Made by a program: the position numbers and the translations under genes | The notes under the pieces: model-generated | Databases searched by the model: none | Told to the model about the DNA's origin: nothing | Seen by the model: only the letters and a program-made list of their open reading frames with translations | In this document: one piece after another, positions 1 to 6,237 of the stretch | Layout: each line of letters opens with the position of its first letter | Position numbering within the stretch: the first letter of the stretch is position 1 | Source: JBAXGE01 sp044344145 | GTDB taxonomy: Bacteria; Planctomycetota; Phycisphaerae; WQYP01 | DNA length: 6,714 bases | Reading direction: 5' to 3' | Assembly (NCBI GenBank): GCA_044344145.1 | Contig: JBIJDM010000165.1 | Location: 1 to 6,714 of the forward strand

Positions 1-404
1 TATTGCGCAGTCCCGCGGTGGCCATGGCATTGCAGGCCACCCCGCATTTTACCGGCCTGAACTGGCAGACCGCCGTGGTCTTGTCCGTGGGCGCGGGCAT
101 CTACGAGGAACTGATTTTCCGTCTGATGGCCATGTGTATATTGTCCTGGGTGCTGCTGGATGTGATGAAAATGCGCATGTCCCGGGCGGTGCCGATGATT
201 ATTCTTTTTTCGGCCATCACCTTCTCCGGTTATCACTATCTGGGCGATGAAGTGTTTCACTGGGGCTCGTTTCTGTACCGTACCGCCATGGGGATTTATC
301 TGGCGGGAATTTTTGTCTATCGCGGCTTTGGCATCACGGTCGGGTGTCACGCGTTTTATGACCTGATGGCCGTGATTATCGCCGTCTGGCGCGGCCAACT
401 TTAA
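1..404 (+). CDS. CPBP (CAAX-type) intramembrane protease, 3' part
   Basis: This is the C-terminal part of a multi-pass membrane protease of the CPBP/Abi (Rce1-like) family; the reading frame is open to the left edge, so the true start lies outside the window. Counting from the first in-window codon (base 3), all three family motifs are visible: EExxxR (E35, E36, R40), FxxxH (F74, H78) and HxxxD (H116, D120). These Glu and His residues form the catalytic site inside the membrane. Hydrophobic segments lie around residues 23-34, 41-54, 62-74, 94-106 and 110-128. Family members range from CAAX-prenyl proteases to bacteriocin-immunity and regulatory proteases; nothing here picks a substrate. The stop is 18 bases before the next gene, so the two are probably co-transcribed. 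The TTG at base 3 is very unlikely to be a real start. Family assignment is firm, specific function unknown. Confidence 0.85.
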   Translation, partial: LRSPAVAMALQATPHFTGLNWQTAVVLSVGAGIYEELIFRLMAMCILSWVLLDVMKMRMSRAVPMIILFSAITFSGYHYLGDEVFHWGSFLYRTAMGIYLAGIFVYRGFGITVGCHAFYDLMAVIIAVWRGQL

Positions 405-422
405 GCATCTGAGGCTGAGTTT

Positions 423-1649
423 ATGGATATTCTGCCGCAACACTTAACCATTCTGACGCAGCTCTGCGATACCCCGACCGCGCCGTATTACGAGGGCCAT
501 GTGATTGCCTGGCTGCTGGACTGGGCCGGGCAGCAGGGCGGGCGCATCAGCGTTCGCCGCGATGGGGTGGGCAATGTCTATCTGACCTACTGCCACGAGG
601 TCACGACCCCGCCGGTGCTGATCGAAGCCCACATGGACCATCCCGGCTTCTGGGTGGAGGCCGTCCTGCCCGATGGCACGGTTCGCGCCCGTTTTCGCGG
701 GGGGGTGAAGCCCACCTGTTTCGACGGCGCCTATGCGAAGTTATGGCTTAATAATCCGCCCGCCGATGGCACCATCCGGCCCGTCCCCGCTCTGGGCCAT
801 TGGGTCCGCGCCCGCATCCTGTCGGCCGAGTCCCCCAGCGACAGCGCCGTCCACGGCGAAAAATCGGTGCTGATGCAGCCCGAGGAACCCGTCGCCGTCA
901 ATACCATCGGCATGTGGGATTTGCCCGATGCCACGATTGTGGACCACCTCTTTATGGCCCGCGTCTGCGACGATGTCGCCGGCGTGGCGGCAGGGGTGTG
1001 TCTACTGGAAACCTTGCTGCGTAACCAAACCCCCGCCCATGTCACCGTCATGGCCAGCCGGGCGGAAGAAGTCGGCTTTGCCGGGGTTCTGGCGGCGTTG
1101 AAGAATAATTGGATCGGCCCGGTGCGCTGTGTCATCGGACTGGAAACCTCCAAGGCCCACGCCCAGGCCCGGCAGGGCGATGGCCCCATTGTCCGTGCTG
1201 GCGACCGCAGTTTGAACTTTGCCCCGGGCCTGACCAGGTTTATCCAGCTAGTCGCCACCGATCTGGCCAAGACCGACCCGGGCTTTCAGTGGCAGCGCAA
1301 GCTGATGGACGCCGGCTCGTGCAATACCTCGGCCTTTATGGCCTGGGGTTACGATGCCGCCGGGATCACTATTCCGCTGGGCAATTACCACAATATGCAC
1401 GTGGAAGGGCACATTGGCTACGGTTCCACCCCGACCGCCGGGCCGGAAGTGGGCAGCGAATCGGTGGATATCCGGGACTTCGCCGGTGAGGTATACTTGC
1501 TTACACAGGTGGTGCAGGCCATGGGCCGTTACGACGGCAGTCTGACCCTCTGGCGTGAGAGTTTAGATGCGATGTACGAAACCGAGCAGCGTGACCTGCT
1601 TGCGAAAACCAGCGCCGGTAACGCCGACTTTGATAAGGTTCAACCATGA
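423..1649 (+). CDS. M42-family metallo-aminopeptidase (FrvX/glutamyl aminopeptidase-like)
   Basis: A cytoplasmic di-metal exopeptidase of the M42 clan, which trims N-terminal residues from peptides and usually forms large tetrahedral (TET) oligomers. The expected active-site series is present: H70 and D72 in AHMDHPGF, the bridging Asp in CDDVAG (D183/D184), the catalytic-plus-ligand Glu pair E215-E216 in RAEEVGF, an acidic ligand at E241, and a terminal His in NYHNMH (H323 or H326). The ligand set looks complete, so an active enzyme is expected. The protein is 408 residues, longer than the common 340-360, with an extra charged tail of about 45 residues. The ATG is preceded by GAGG at 411-414 with an 8-base spacer. 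Its end overlaps the RNase D start by 4 bases (ATGA), suggesting translational coupling. Substrate is not readable from sequence; some relatives are annotated as endoglucanase M, which I would not adopt. Confidence 0.88.
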   Translation: MDILPQHLTILTQLCDTPTAPYYEGHVIAWLLDWAGQQGGRISVRRDGVGNVYLTYCHEVTTPPVLIEAHMDHPGFWVEAVLPDGTVRARFRGGVKPTCFDGAYAKLWLNNPPADGTIRPVPALGHWVRARILSAESPSDSAVHGEKSVLMQPEEPVAVNTIGMWDLPDATIVDHLFMARVCDDVAGVAAGVCLLETLLRNQTPAHVTVMASRAEEVGFAGVLAALKNNWIGPVRCVIGLETSKAHAQARQGDGPIVRAGDRSLNFAPGLTRFIQLVATDLAKTDPGFQWQRKLMDAGSCNTSAFMAWGYDAAGITIPLGNYHNMHVEGHIGYGSTPTAGPEVGSESVDIRDFAGEVYLLTQVVQAMGRYDGSLTLWRESLDAMYETEQRDLLAKTSAGNADFDKVQP

Positions 1650-2824
1650 AAATCACCCATGATCCGCACCAGATGATTGTCACGCCCGCCCAGTTGGAGA
1701 ACTTTTGTGCCACCGCCCGTGCGGCGGGGTATCTGACCTTTGACACCGAGTTCATCAGCGAATCCAGCTATCGCCCGTGGCTGTGCCTGCTGCAGGCCGC
1801 CACCACCGATTGCGTGGTGGTGATTGACCCGCTGGCCGTCACAGATCTCACGGTTTTTTGGGAACTTCTGGCCGACCCGGCCGTGCTAAAAATCGCCCAT
1901 GCCTCCGAACAGGACCTGATGTTGGTGCGGCAATATGGCGACCTGATCCCGCAGAATATGATGGATACCCAGATCGCCGCCGGGCTGGTGGGGCTGGGCT
2001 ATCCGCTGGGCTATGCCAAGCTGGTCGAGGAATTCTGCGGCCACAATCTGCCCAAGTCGCATACGTACAGTAACTGGGGCCGTCGGCCTTTGACCACGCA
2101 GCAACTGCAATATGCCGCCGACGATGTGCGATTTATTGCCGCGATGTGGGTGAAGCTGCAGAAGATGGTGGAGGACATGGGCCGCATGGATTGGCTTAAG
2201 GAGGCCTGCACCGAATTGATCCACGATTCCACCCGCGTCAGCACGCCGGATGAACTTTTCCGCCGGGTGCGCGGGTGGGGTTATCTGAATGCCGACCAAC
2301 TCGCAATTCTGCGCGAATTGGCGGTGTGGCGCAATGACACCGCCGCCGCGCTCGACAAGCCCCTGCGTGTGATCGTCAAAGACGAAGCGCTGGTCGAACT
2401 GGCCCGCAAACAATCCCATAAGCTGCCGGTGATTCAGTCCACGCTGCTGCTGCCCCGGCAATATGCCGATCCGTGGGGGGTGGAAATCCAAACCGCCATC
2501 ACCCACGGCATGAGTCGCCCGGACAAGCCCACCCCCGCCAAGGTCACCCACGACATCCCCGGCGCCAAGGAACTGGGCGACAGCCTGTGGCTGGGCTTCC
2601 AATCCCACTGCATCGGCAACGCCCTGGCCCCCGGCCTGATTACCAATCACGCGGAAATCGAAACCTTCGCCCGGCGCTTCCTGCGTAATCAACCGTGTGA
2701 TGACCTGAGCCTCTTCACCGGCTGGCGCCGCGCCGCCGCCGGCGCCTGGCTGGTCGAATTCGCCTCCGGGCGGGTGAATCTGGAAATGCGCATCGAAGGC
2801 ACCGCGCTGCGCGTGAAGAAATAA
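1646..2824 (+). CDS. rnd: Ribonuclease D (DEDD-y 3'-5' exoribonuclease with HRDC)
   Basis: A 3'-5' exoribonuclease that trims tRNA precursors and other structured RNA 3' ends. The N-terminal DEDD catalytic domain is complete: D33 and E35 in FDTEF (Exo I), D90 in HASEQD (Exo II), and Y156 with D160 in YAADD (Exo III), the Tyr marking the DEDD-y type. The segment KSHTYSNWGRRPLT before Exo III matches the family, though the usual S-D-W element is S-N-W here. An HRDC domain, which binds nucleic acid, covers roughly residues 203-275. The last 110 residues form a second helical domain ending in a GWRR...G...L element typical of long bacterial RNase D proteins. Length (392) is normal. The start is supported by AAGG at 1635-1638 with a 7-base spacer and by the ATGA overlap with the peptidase gene. 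No terminator is visible before the next plus-strand gene. Confidence 0.93.
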   Translation: MKITHDPHQMIVTPAQLENFCATARAAGYLTFDTEFISESSYRPWLCLLQAATTDCVVVIDPLAVTDLTVFWELLADPAVLKIAHASEQDLMLVRQYGDLIPQNMMDTQIAAGLVGLGYPLGYAKLVEEFCGHNLPKSHTYSNWGRRPLTTQQLQYAADDVRFIAAMWVKLQKMVEDMGRMDWLKEACTELIHDSTRVSTPDELFRRVRGWGYLNADQLAILRELAVWRNDTAAALDKPLRVIVKDEALVELARKQSHKLPVIQSTLLLPRQYADPWGVEIQTAITHGMSRPDKPTPAKVTHDIPGAKELGDSLWLGFQSHCIGNALAPGLITNHAEIETFARRFLRNQPCDDLSLFTGWRRAAAGAWLVEFASGRVNLEMRIEGTALRVKK

Positions 2825-2860
2825 CGCGATCGCGTGGTGGAAATAGGAAAGGTTGACGAA

Positions 2861-3325
2861 ATGGCAGTACCGCCCATATCTCCGAAATTGGCGAGTATTG
2901 TGCACGACCTAGACGAAATGTTTCCCTGTTTGAATGTGAAGAAACGGTTTTTCTCTCCACGATCCAGATGGATGATTCCACTGATATTCCTATTCGTTGG
3001 CATGGTCTTTCCCTTTGTTATGGGGTCTATGATGGGGCTGTGCTACATGTTTTTTCCATATGGGCTTAAATGTTTTTATGCTTTATTCATGCCTTATGAA
3101 CGGATACTAGTGGCGATCTTTGAGTCTGTGTATGGACGTAATGAATCTTGGATGTATTGGTTTGTGTGGGTTAACGCTGTCATCTATCCCCTATATAGTT
3201 TGTTGCTCGGTCTGGGTTTGTGGTATCGCTGGCCACGGTGGACACTCGCAGGATTTCTTGTGGCCCACGTATTTGCGAGTGTAATCTGTCTCGCAATCTG
3301 GCCCACGAGTTGGCGCGTGTACTAG
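2861..3325 (+). CDS. Small polytopic membrane protein of unknown family
   Basis: I do not recognise this 154-residue protein. It has a soluble N-terminal stretch of about 36 residues with mixed charge, a basic cluster (K27, K28, R29, R34, R36), then clear hydrophobic segments near residues 38-65, 98-121 and 127-147, with a weaker amphipathic one at 72-88. It is rich in aromatic residues (many W, Y, F), especially between 97 and 127. An in-frame GTG at 2834 would add nine residues, but the ATG at 2861 has AGGAAAGG at 2845-2852 with an 8-base spacer, so I prefer it. It lies 36 bases after rnd on the same strand and could be read through from that operon. Its GC content is well below its neighbours (22 of 60 bases in 3061-3120). 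That may mean acquisition by transfer or simply relaxed, lineage-specific sequence. Coding status is likely; function unknown. Confidence 0.62.
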   Translation: MAVPPISPKLASIVHDLDEMFPCLNVKKRFFSPRSRWMIPLIFLFVGMVFPFVMGSMMGLCYMFFPYGLKCFYALFMPYERILVAIFESVYGRNESWMYWFVWVNAVIYPLYSLLLGLGLWYRWPRWTLAGFLVAHVFASVICLAIWPTSWRVY

Positions 3326-3337
3326 TTGGCGAGTGTC
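3241..3337. repeat. Cluster of GCGAGTGT direct and inverted repeats
   Basis: The octamer GCGAGTGT occurs at 3275-3282 and 3329-3336, and its reverse complement ACACTCGC at 3242-3249. The 9-mer at 3241-3249 is exactly complementary to 3329-3337, and the match extends outward (GGTG against ACC) with one skipped base. Inside, TTGCGAG (3273-3279) faces CTCGCAA (3290-3296), a perfect 7-bp stem with a 10-base loop. The set spans the stop codon of the small membrane protein gene. It could form a 3'-end RNA structure, or it may be chance in a short stretch. No T tract follows, so it is not an ordinary intrinsic terminator. Confidence 0.4.
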
Positions 3338-3505
3338 ACCGGTATTGGTGTGTGTCCGAATTAGTGGTTGATCCGGGATTTTCTTCGAGCTTTGTGCATT
3401 CTGCCCCAACGGGACGAGGTCACTCCCAATTTCCCATAATATTCTTGGTCCAGCCTTCCGTCCATGTTAATCTATTACTCATGGCATGTGTACTGACTAT
3501 AGGTA
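3326..3505. other. Intergenic gap, weak promoter-like sequence only
   Basis: No convincing gene lies between the two unrecognised membrane genes. A reading frame crosses part of it (3220-3519, plus), but it overlaps the better-supported membrane gene in another frame and has no family features. The only promoter-like pair is TTGGTC (3445-3450), a 17-base spacer and TAATCT (3468-3473), which would place a start near 3480, upstream of the next gene. It is a poor match to the housekeeping consensus. No tRNA, terminator or riboswitch is evident. Confidence 0.35.
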
Positions 3506-3562
3506 ATGAACGCAAATGACGGCACTTTGTTATTCTTGAAAACCAAAACGGACAGGTGCTAT

Positions 3563-4159
3563 ATGCGTGCGAATTATGTTGCGGTTAGAGGCATTCGAAT
3601 TCTTGCCGTTGTCGCTGCTATTGTGACGGCGTGTTGGCTGGGATTTTATGGCTATTATTGCATATTTGAACGGACCGAATACGAAAACAGAATATTGTTC
3701 CGTGACATAGCCATGGAGTGTAATCACAGGTCTCGTTCGTTTAATATGAACGACCAATTTACCCCGACTATGGACGCCCATGACCTGCTGGCGCAACTTG
3801 ACCAAGGGGAAAGAGTTCGTGATAGAGTCAAAAATGCCATCAAACAGGGGCGTAATCTGTATGGAAACGCGTATTATGTGATCCGTGATGACGATGGATA
3901 TTGGTACTTATGTGATCCCGGTGACAACCGAAAAAATGATGAAAAATATATAGGCAAGGCGAGTGTGTTCTCAGAAAGTCATTGGCAAATGCTCGCGCAT
4001 CAGGAGCCATGGATGACCGCCGAGCATATGGTCTACGACCCTATCGTTGTGGCCAGAATTAATTCCGCACTGGCCAAATATTTACCCCCAACTACCGCAC
4101 CTACCACGCAATCATTCTCGTCTGAAAAGCCACGCGAAATAAAGGCTTTTTTACCATAA
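3563..4159 (+). CDS. Single-pass membrane-anchored protein of unknown family
   Basis: I do not recognise this protein. From the ATG at 3563 it has 198 residues: a short basic N-terminus (MRANYVAVRG), one strong membrane segment around residues 10-33, then a domain of about 130 residues likely outside the cytoplasm, and a Pro/Thr/Ser-rich tail beginning near YLPPTTAP. The domain has an acidic, aromatic patch (RDDDGYWYLCDPGDN) and two Cys. An upstream ATG at 3506 would add 19 residues, but its AGG is only two bases away, whereas 3563 has AGGTG at 3554-3558 in a normal position and gives a typical membrane-anchor N-terminus. GC is low (25 of 60 in 3661-3720), like the preceding membrane gene, suggesting the two share a history. 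It converges on rplL, with about 42 bases between its stop and the rplL terminator stem. Coding is likely; function unknown. Confidence 0.58.
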   Translation: MRANYVAVRGIRILAVVAAIVTACWLGFYGYYCIFERTEYENRILFRDIAMECNHRSRSFNMNDQFTPTMDAHDLLAQLDQGERVRDRVKNAIKQGRNLYGNAYYVIRDDDGYWYLCDPGDNRKNDEKYIGKASVFSESHWQMLAHQEPWMTAEHMVYDPIVVARINSALAKYLPPTTAPTTQSFSSEKPREIKAFLP

Positions 4160-4192
4160 TCATCCAACCCCGTTCCCACATTCCATCCCGCG

Positions 4193-4228
4193 CAAAAACA
4201 AACCCGCTCCGGGATCACCGGAGCGGGT
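4193..4228 (-). terminator. Intrinsic terminator of the rplA-rplJ-rplL operon
   Basis: A perfect 11-bp GC-rich stem (4202-4212 with 4218-4228) with a 5-base loop. Read on the minus strand it is followed at once by TTGTTTTTG (from 4201 down to 4193), a classic U tract. It lies 28 bases past the rplL stop. On the plus strand the stem is followed by CGTCGAATTA, with no T run, so it is effectively one-directional and should not terminate the converging plus-strand gene well. It indicates that transcription ends after rplL and does not continue into rpoB. Confidence 0.93.
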
Positions 4229-4256
4229 CGTCGAATTACTCGGATCAAACGGCCAA

Positions 4257-4649
4257 TTAGGCCAGTTCGATGGTCGCGCCTTCGGCTTCGAGCTCTTTCT
4301 TGAGCTTCTCGGCTTCGGGCTTTTCCAGACCGGTCTTGACCGGCTTGGGAGCAGCTTCGACCAGGTCCTTGGCTTCCTTGAGGCCCAGACCGGTCGCCGC
4401 ACGCACAACCTTGATGACGTTGATCTTCTTGTCGCCCGCAGCCTTCAGAATCACGTCAAACGTGGTCTGTTCGGCAGCGGCGGGGGCAGCAGCACCACCG
4501 GCGGGAGCAGCGGCAACCGCCACGGCGCCAGCCGCGGCTTCGATGCCATAGGTATCCTTCAGGTAGCTGCTGAGCGCTTGCGCATCCAGCAGGGTGAGCG
4601 CCACAATCTTGTCGCCAAGATCCTTGATTTCCGGCTTGATATCAGCCAT
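4257..4649 (-). CDS. rplL: 50S ribosomal protein L7/L12
   Basis: The flexible stalk protein of the large subunit; dimers dock on L10 and recruit and stimulate translation GTPases. The three parts are clear in 130 residues: an N-terminal dimerisation and L10-binding helical domain (about 1-35), an Ala/Gly/Pro hinge (about 38-59), and the globular C-terminal domain from TTFDVIL at residue 62 to the end. The CTD carries the conserved KINVIKVVR and GLGLKEAKDLVEAAP elements that contact elongation factors. The start is backed by GAAAGG at 4658-4663 with an 8-base spacer. It is last in the rplA-rplJ-rplL block, 111 bases after rplJ, and followed by a strong terminator. Length and domain order are ordinary. 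Confidence 0.98.
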   Translation of the reverse strand: MADIKPEIKDLGDKIVALTLLDAQALSSYLKDTYGIEAAAGAVAVAAAPAGGAAAPAAAEQTTFDVILKAAGDKKINVIKVVRAATGLGLKEAKDLVEAAPKPVKTGLEKPEAEKLKKELEAEGATIELA

Positions 4650-4769
4650 GGTACGAACCTTTCACTTTCTATTCGCGACAACCAGCCCAGACACCGTGTC
4701 CGGTTTTAACTGCTCAGAGCAGGCTCGCTGTCCACGAGATACACAAAATATACGCGGCCATTAAGCCGC
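4650..4769 (-). other. rplJ-rplL spacer with two small hairpins
   Basis: On the minus strand a 5-bp GC stem (4765-4769 with 4754-4758, 6-base loop) encloses the rplJ stop codon and is followed by GTATATTTTG, resembling a weak attenuator. Further on, CTGCT/AGCAG (4718-4722 with 4710-4714, 3-base loop) is followed by TTAAAA. Neither looks strong enough to stop transcription. They may affect mRNA processing or the L10:L12 ratio. I see no good separate rplL promoter. Confidence 0.3.
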
Positions 4770-5294
4770 CGCTTCGGCCTTTTCCTGCTTCTCGGCCACA
4801 GCCTTGACCTGACCAGCAAGCTTGCGGGCGGGTGCCACAACCTGACCGGCGATCTTGCGCGCGGGGCCGACGATCTGGGCCACGATGGTGGCCTGCAGTT
4901 CCTTCTTGTTGGGCAGCTTGGAAAGGGCTTCTGCAGCCTTGCCTTCCAGGATTTGGCCATCCATGATGGCGCCCTTGATCTTCAGATTGCTGAACTTCTT
5001 GGCCTGCTCCAGCAGTTCCTTCATGATGTCCACGACGGAATCGCCGCCGTACACAATCGCGTTGGTTCCGGTGATGAGCTTGTCCGCACCGGCAAAGCCG
5101 ACTGCGGCCAGAGCCTTGATGGCCATCGCGTTACGCACGACGGTCATTTTGACTTTCTTCTTCCGCAAGGCCGCGCGGATATCGTTGGCATCCTTCGACG
5201 CCACGCCCGAGTAGTTGATGATGACGACCGAGTCGGCACCCTTGAACTTGGCTTCGTATTCCTTGGCGATTAAGCCCTTGAGCTTCATGGACAT
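4761..5294 (-). CDS. rplJ: 50S ribosomal protein L10
   Basis: The stalk base protein: its N-terminal domain sits on 23S rRNA next to L11, and its C-terminal tail carries L12 dimers. The 177 residues include recognisable L10 elements: the NYSGVASKDANDIR region (about 27-40), LRKKKVKMTVVRNAMA (about 43-58) and the GADKLITGTNAIVY segment (about 69-82). The tail after residue 142 holds an 11-residue tandem repeat, GPARKIAGQVV then APARKLAGQVK (143-153, 154-164), before a charged end (EKQEKAEAAA). The first ATG (5294) is preferred over the second (5288) because GAGG at 5301-5304 sits 6 bases upstream. It follows rplA by 70 bases and precedes rplL. Identification is firm; the repeated tail is the unusual part. 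Confidence 0.97.
   Translation of the reverse strand: MSMKLKGLIAKEYEAKFKGADSVVIINYSGVASKDANDIRAALRKKKVKMTVVRNAMAIKALAAVGFAGADKLITGTNAIVYGGDSVVDIMKELLEQAKKFSNLKIKGAIMDGQILEGKAAEALSKLPNKKELQATIVAQIVGPARKIAGQVVAPARKLAGQVKAVAEKQEKAEAAA
4803..4868 (-). repeat. 33-bp in-frame tandem repeat in the L10 tail
   Basis: Two adjacent 33-base units (4836-4868, then 4803-4835 in reading order) encode 11-residue copies sharing the pattern PARK(I/L)AGQV. Conserved codons include CCC, CGC, AAG, GGT and CAG, with differences mostly at third positions. That fits an old duplication kept under protein-level selection. The segment lies where L10 binds L12. Confidence 0.75.
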
Positions 5295-5323
5295 AGCATA
5301 CCTCGCTGATTACAGATGACGCC

Positions 5324-5337
5324 GGCGGTTGCCCGCC
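5324..5337 (-). other. GNRA-capped hairpin in the rplA-rplJ spacer
   Basis: Minus-strand GGCGG-GCAA-CCGCC: a perfect 5-bp GC stem closed by a GCAA (GNRA) tetraloop, in the 70-base gap just upstream of the rplJ ribosome-binding site. L10 leaders in other bacteria regulate rplJ translation, but this one is short and I cannot match it to a known L10 site. It may be a simple stabilising or translation-tuning hairpin. Confidence 0.4.
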
Positions 5338-5364
5338 TTGGTCAGGACTCTGATTGACGACCCG

Positions 5365-6078
5365 TTACTTGGTTTCTTCTTCAATGTTATGTTTGGTGGC
5401 GTCCACATGGACCGCCGGACTCATCGTGGTGGTCAGGGTGATACCCTTGATGAACACACCCTTGCTCGACGTGGGCTTCATCTTCTTGATGGTCTCGATG
5501 AAGGAATGGGCGTTGGCCGCCAGATCTTCATCCGCAAAACTCACCTTGCCCAGAATCGCATGCACGTTGCCGCCCGCATCGTTGCGGAACTCAATCTTAC
5601 CGGCGGTGTAATCCCGCACGGCGGTGGCCACATCCGTGGTCACGGTCCCGGCCTTGGGCGAAGGCATCTTGCCCTGCGGGCCAAGCACCTTACCCAAACG
5701 GGCAATCTTCGGCATCAAATCCGGCGTGGCAATCGCCACATCGAATTCGGTCCAGCCATCGTTGACCTTCTTGATCAGGTCATCCGCACCGGCTTCCACC
5801 GCACCGGCCGCCTTGGCCGTATCAATATTGTTGCCCTGCACAAACGCGATGACGCGCTTGGACTTGCCGATACCCTTGGGCAGGCTGACCGAACCACGCA
5901 CGGCCTGATCGGCCTGCTTGGCGTCAATGCCCAACCAGACGCAAATGTTGACGGTTTCGTCAAACTTTGCCTTCTTGAATTTCTTCAGGGTGATGATGGC
6001 CTGTTCGAAGCTGACAGCGTGATCGGGCACATACTTGGCCGACTCGTTGTAGCGCTTTCCGTGCAGTTTTGTGCTCAT
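5365..6078 (-). CDS. rplA: 50S ribosomal protein L1
   Basis: The mobile L1-stalk protein, which moves deacylated tRNA out through the E site; in many bacteria it also represses its own operon by binding the mRNA leader. The 237 residues carry the L1 signature around 119-147 (PDLMPKIARLGKVLGPQGK, then MPSPKAGTVT). The common GLMPNPK form is GKMPSPK here. The N-terminal KRYNESAK start and the C-terminal SSKGVFIKGITLTTTMSPAV end are typical. The frame is open for 25 more codons upstream (to 6153), but that extension looks unlike L1. The ATG at 6078 has GGAG at 6084-6087 with a 5-base spacer, so I use it. It is the first gene of the rplA-rplJ-rplL block; rplK, its usual upstream partner, is not there and panC occupies the position. 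Confidence 0.96.
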   Translation of the reverse strand: MSTKLHGKRYNESAKYVPDHAVSFEQAIITLKKFKKAKFDETVNICVWLGIDAKQADQAVRGSVSLPKGIGKSKRVIAFVQGNNIDTAKAAGAVEAGADDLIKKVNDGWTEFDVAIATPDLMPKIARLGKVLGPQGKMPSPKAGTVTTDVATAVRDYTAGKIEFRNDAGGNVHAILGKVSFADEDLAANAHSFIETIKKMKPTSSKGVFIKGITLTTTMSPAVHVDATKHNIEEETK

Positions 6079-6102
6079 GGCGACTCCGCGAAAACTAACT
6101 CT

Positions 6103-6237
6103 GGCCGCAACGCGCGACCGAAAAAAACATCTCGCCGTAATCAAAAACTGCAATAGTGGGGGAGTTTACGTCCCGGACTGAGGACTCAGTCTCGGTTCGC
6201 CGCTTGTCATGCAAGCTCAGCTCCCACTGTTGCGGCC
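6103..6237 (-). repeat. 9-bp inverted repeat spanning the rplA leader
   Basis: The 9-mer at 6229-6237 is the exact reverse complement of 6103-6111. In the minus-strand RNA the early GGCCGCAAC can pair with a later GUUGCGGCC about 15 bases upstream of the rplA ribosome-binding site. The early arm shares GCAAC with the 5' arm of the leader's main stem, so the two pairings exclude each other. The later arm also has a local partner: GGUCGC (6114-6119) pairs with GCGGCC (6103-6108) using one U-G pair. Confidence 0.45.
6150..6233 (-). promoter_or_regulatory. Structured rplA leader (three-way junction), candidate L1 autoregulatory RNA
   Basis: In the 207-base gap before rplA, minus-strand RNA can form a closing stem P1 (6223-6233 with 6150-6160: ten Watson-Crick pairs and one A-C mismatch, then two more pairs past a 2-base bulge). 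P1 encloses two hairpins: CTCAGTC/GACTGAG (6176-6182 with 6185-6191, plus three pairs beyond a bulge) and CTTG-type GCTTG/CAAGC (6202-6206 with 6212-6216). P1 ends two bases before a U5 run (6143-6147). The 5' arm contains GUGGGAG (6221-6227) and the 3' side GACGUAAAC, resembling the L1-binding part of 23S helix 76 (GUGGGAGGCU ... GACCUUGAAAUACCAC in E. coli). Role is inferred. The mismatch becomes a U-G pair on the plus strand, so an RNA from that strand is not excluded. Confidence 0.5.

Noticed and set aside
1886..2905. A 339-codon open frame on the minus strand opposite rnd
   Set aside because: It mirrors the GC-rich codon pattern of a well-supported RNase D gene, its product is a His/Gly/Gln-rich string with no domain, and it has no ribosome-binding support.
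3220..3519. A 99-codon plus-strand frame overlapping the end of the small membrane protein gene
   Set aside because: It overlaps about 105 bases of a better-supported gene in another frame, shows no family features and crosses the repeat-rich gap.
4202..4228. The rplL terminator acting for the plus-strand gene as well
   Set aside because: The stem is symmetric, but only the minus-strand side has a T tract; on the plus strand it is followed by CGTCGAATTA.
6079..6153. A 25-codon N-terminal extension of L1
   Set aside because: The added residues do not resemble L1, while the ATG at 6078 has a good Shine-Dalgarno and gives a normal-length protein; the stretch is better read as mRNA leader.
5329..6156. 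A 275-codon open frame on the plus strand opposite rplA
   Set aside because: It lies wholly antisense to an unmistakable L1 gene, and its product is a low-complexity Gly/His/Arg-rich sequence with no family features.
6150..6233. A tRNA or small SRP RNA in the panC-rplA gap
   Set aside because: The closing stem is too long for a tRNA acceptor and there is no T-arm, anticodon arm or CCA end; the conserved SRP apical loop motif (GGAAGGAAGCAGCC type) is absent.
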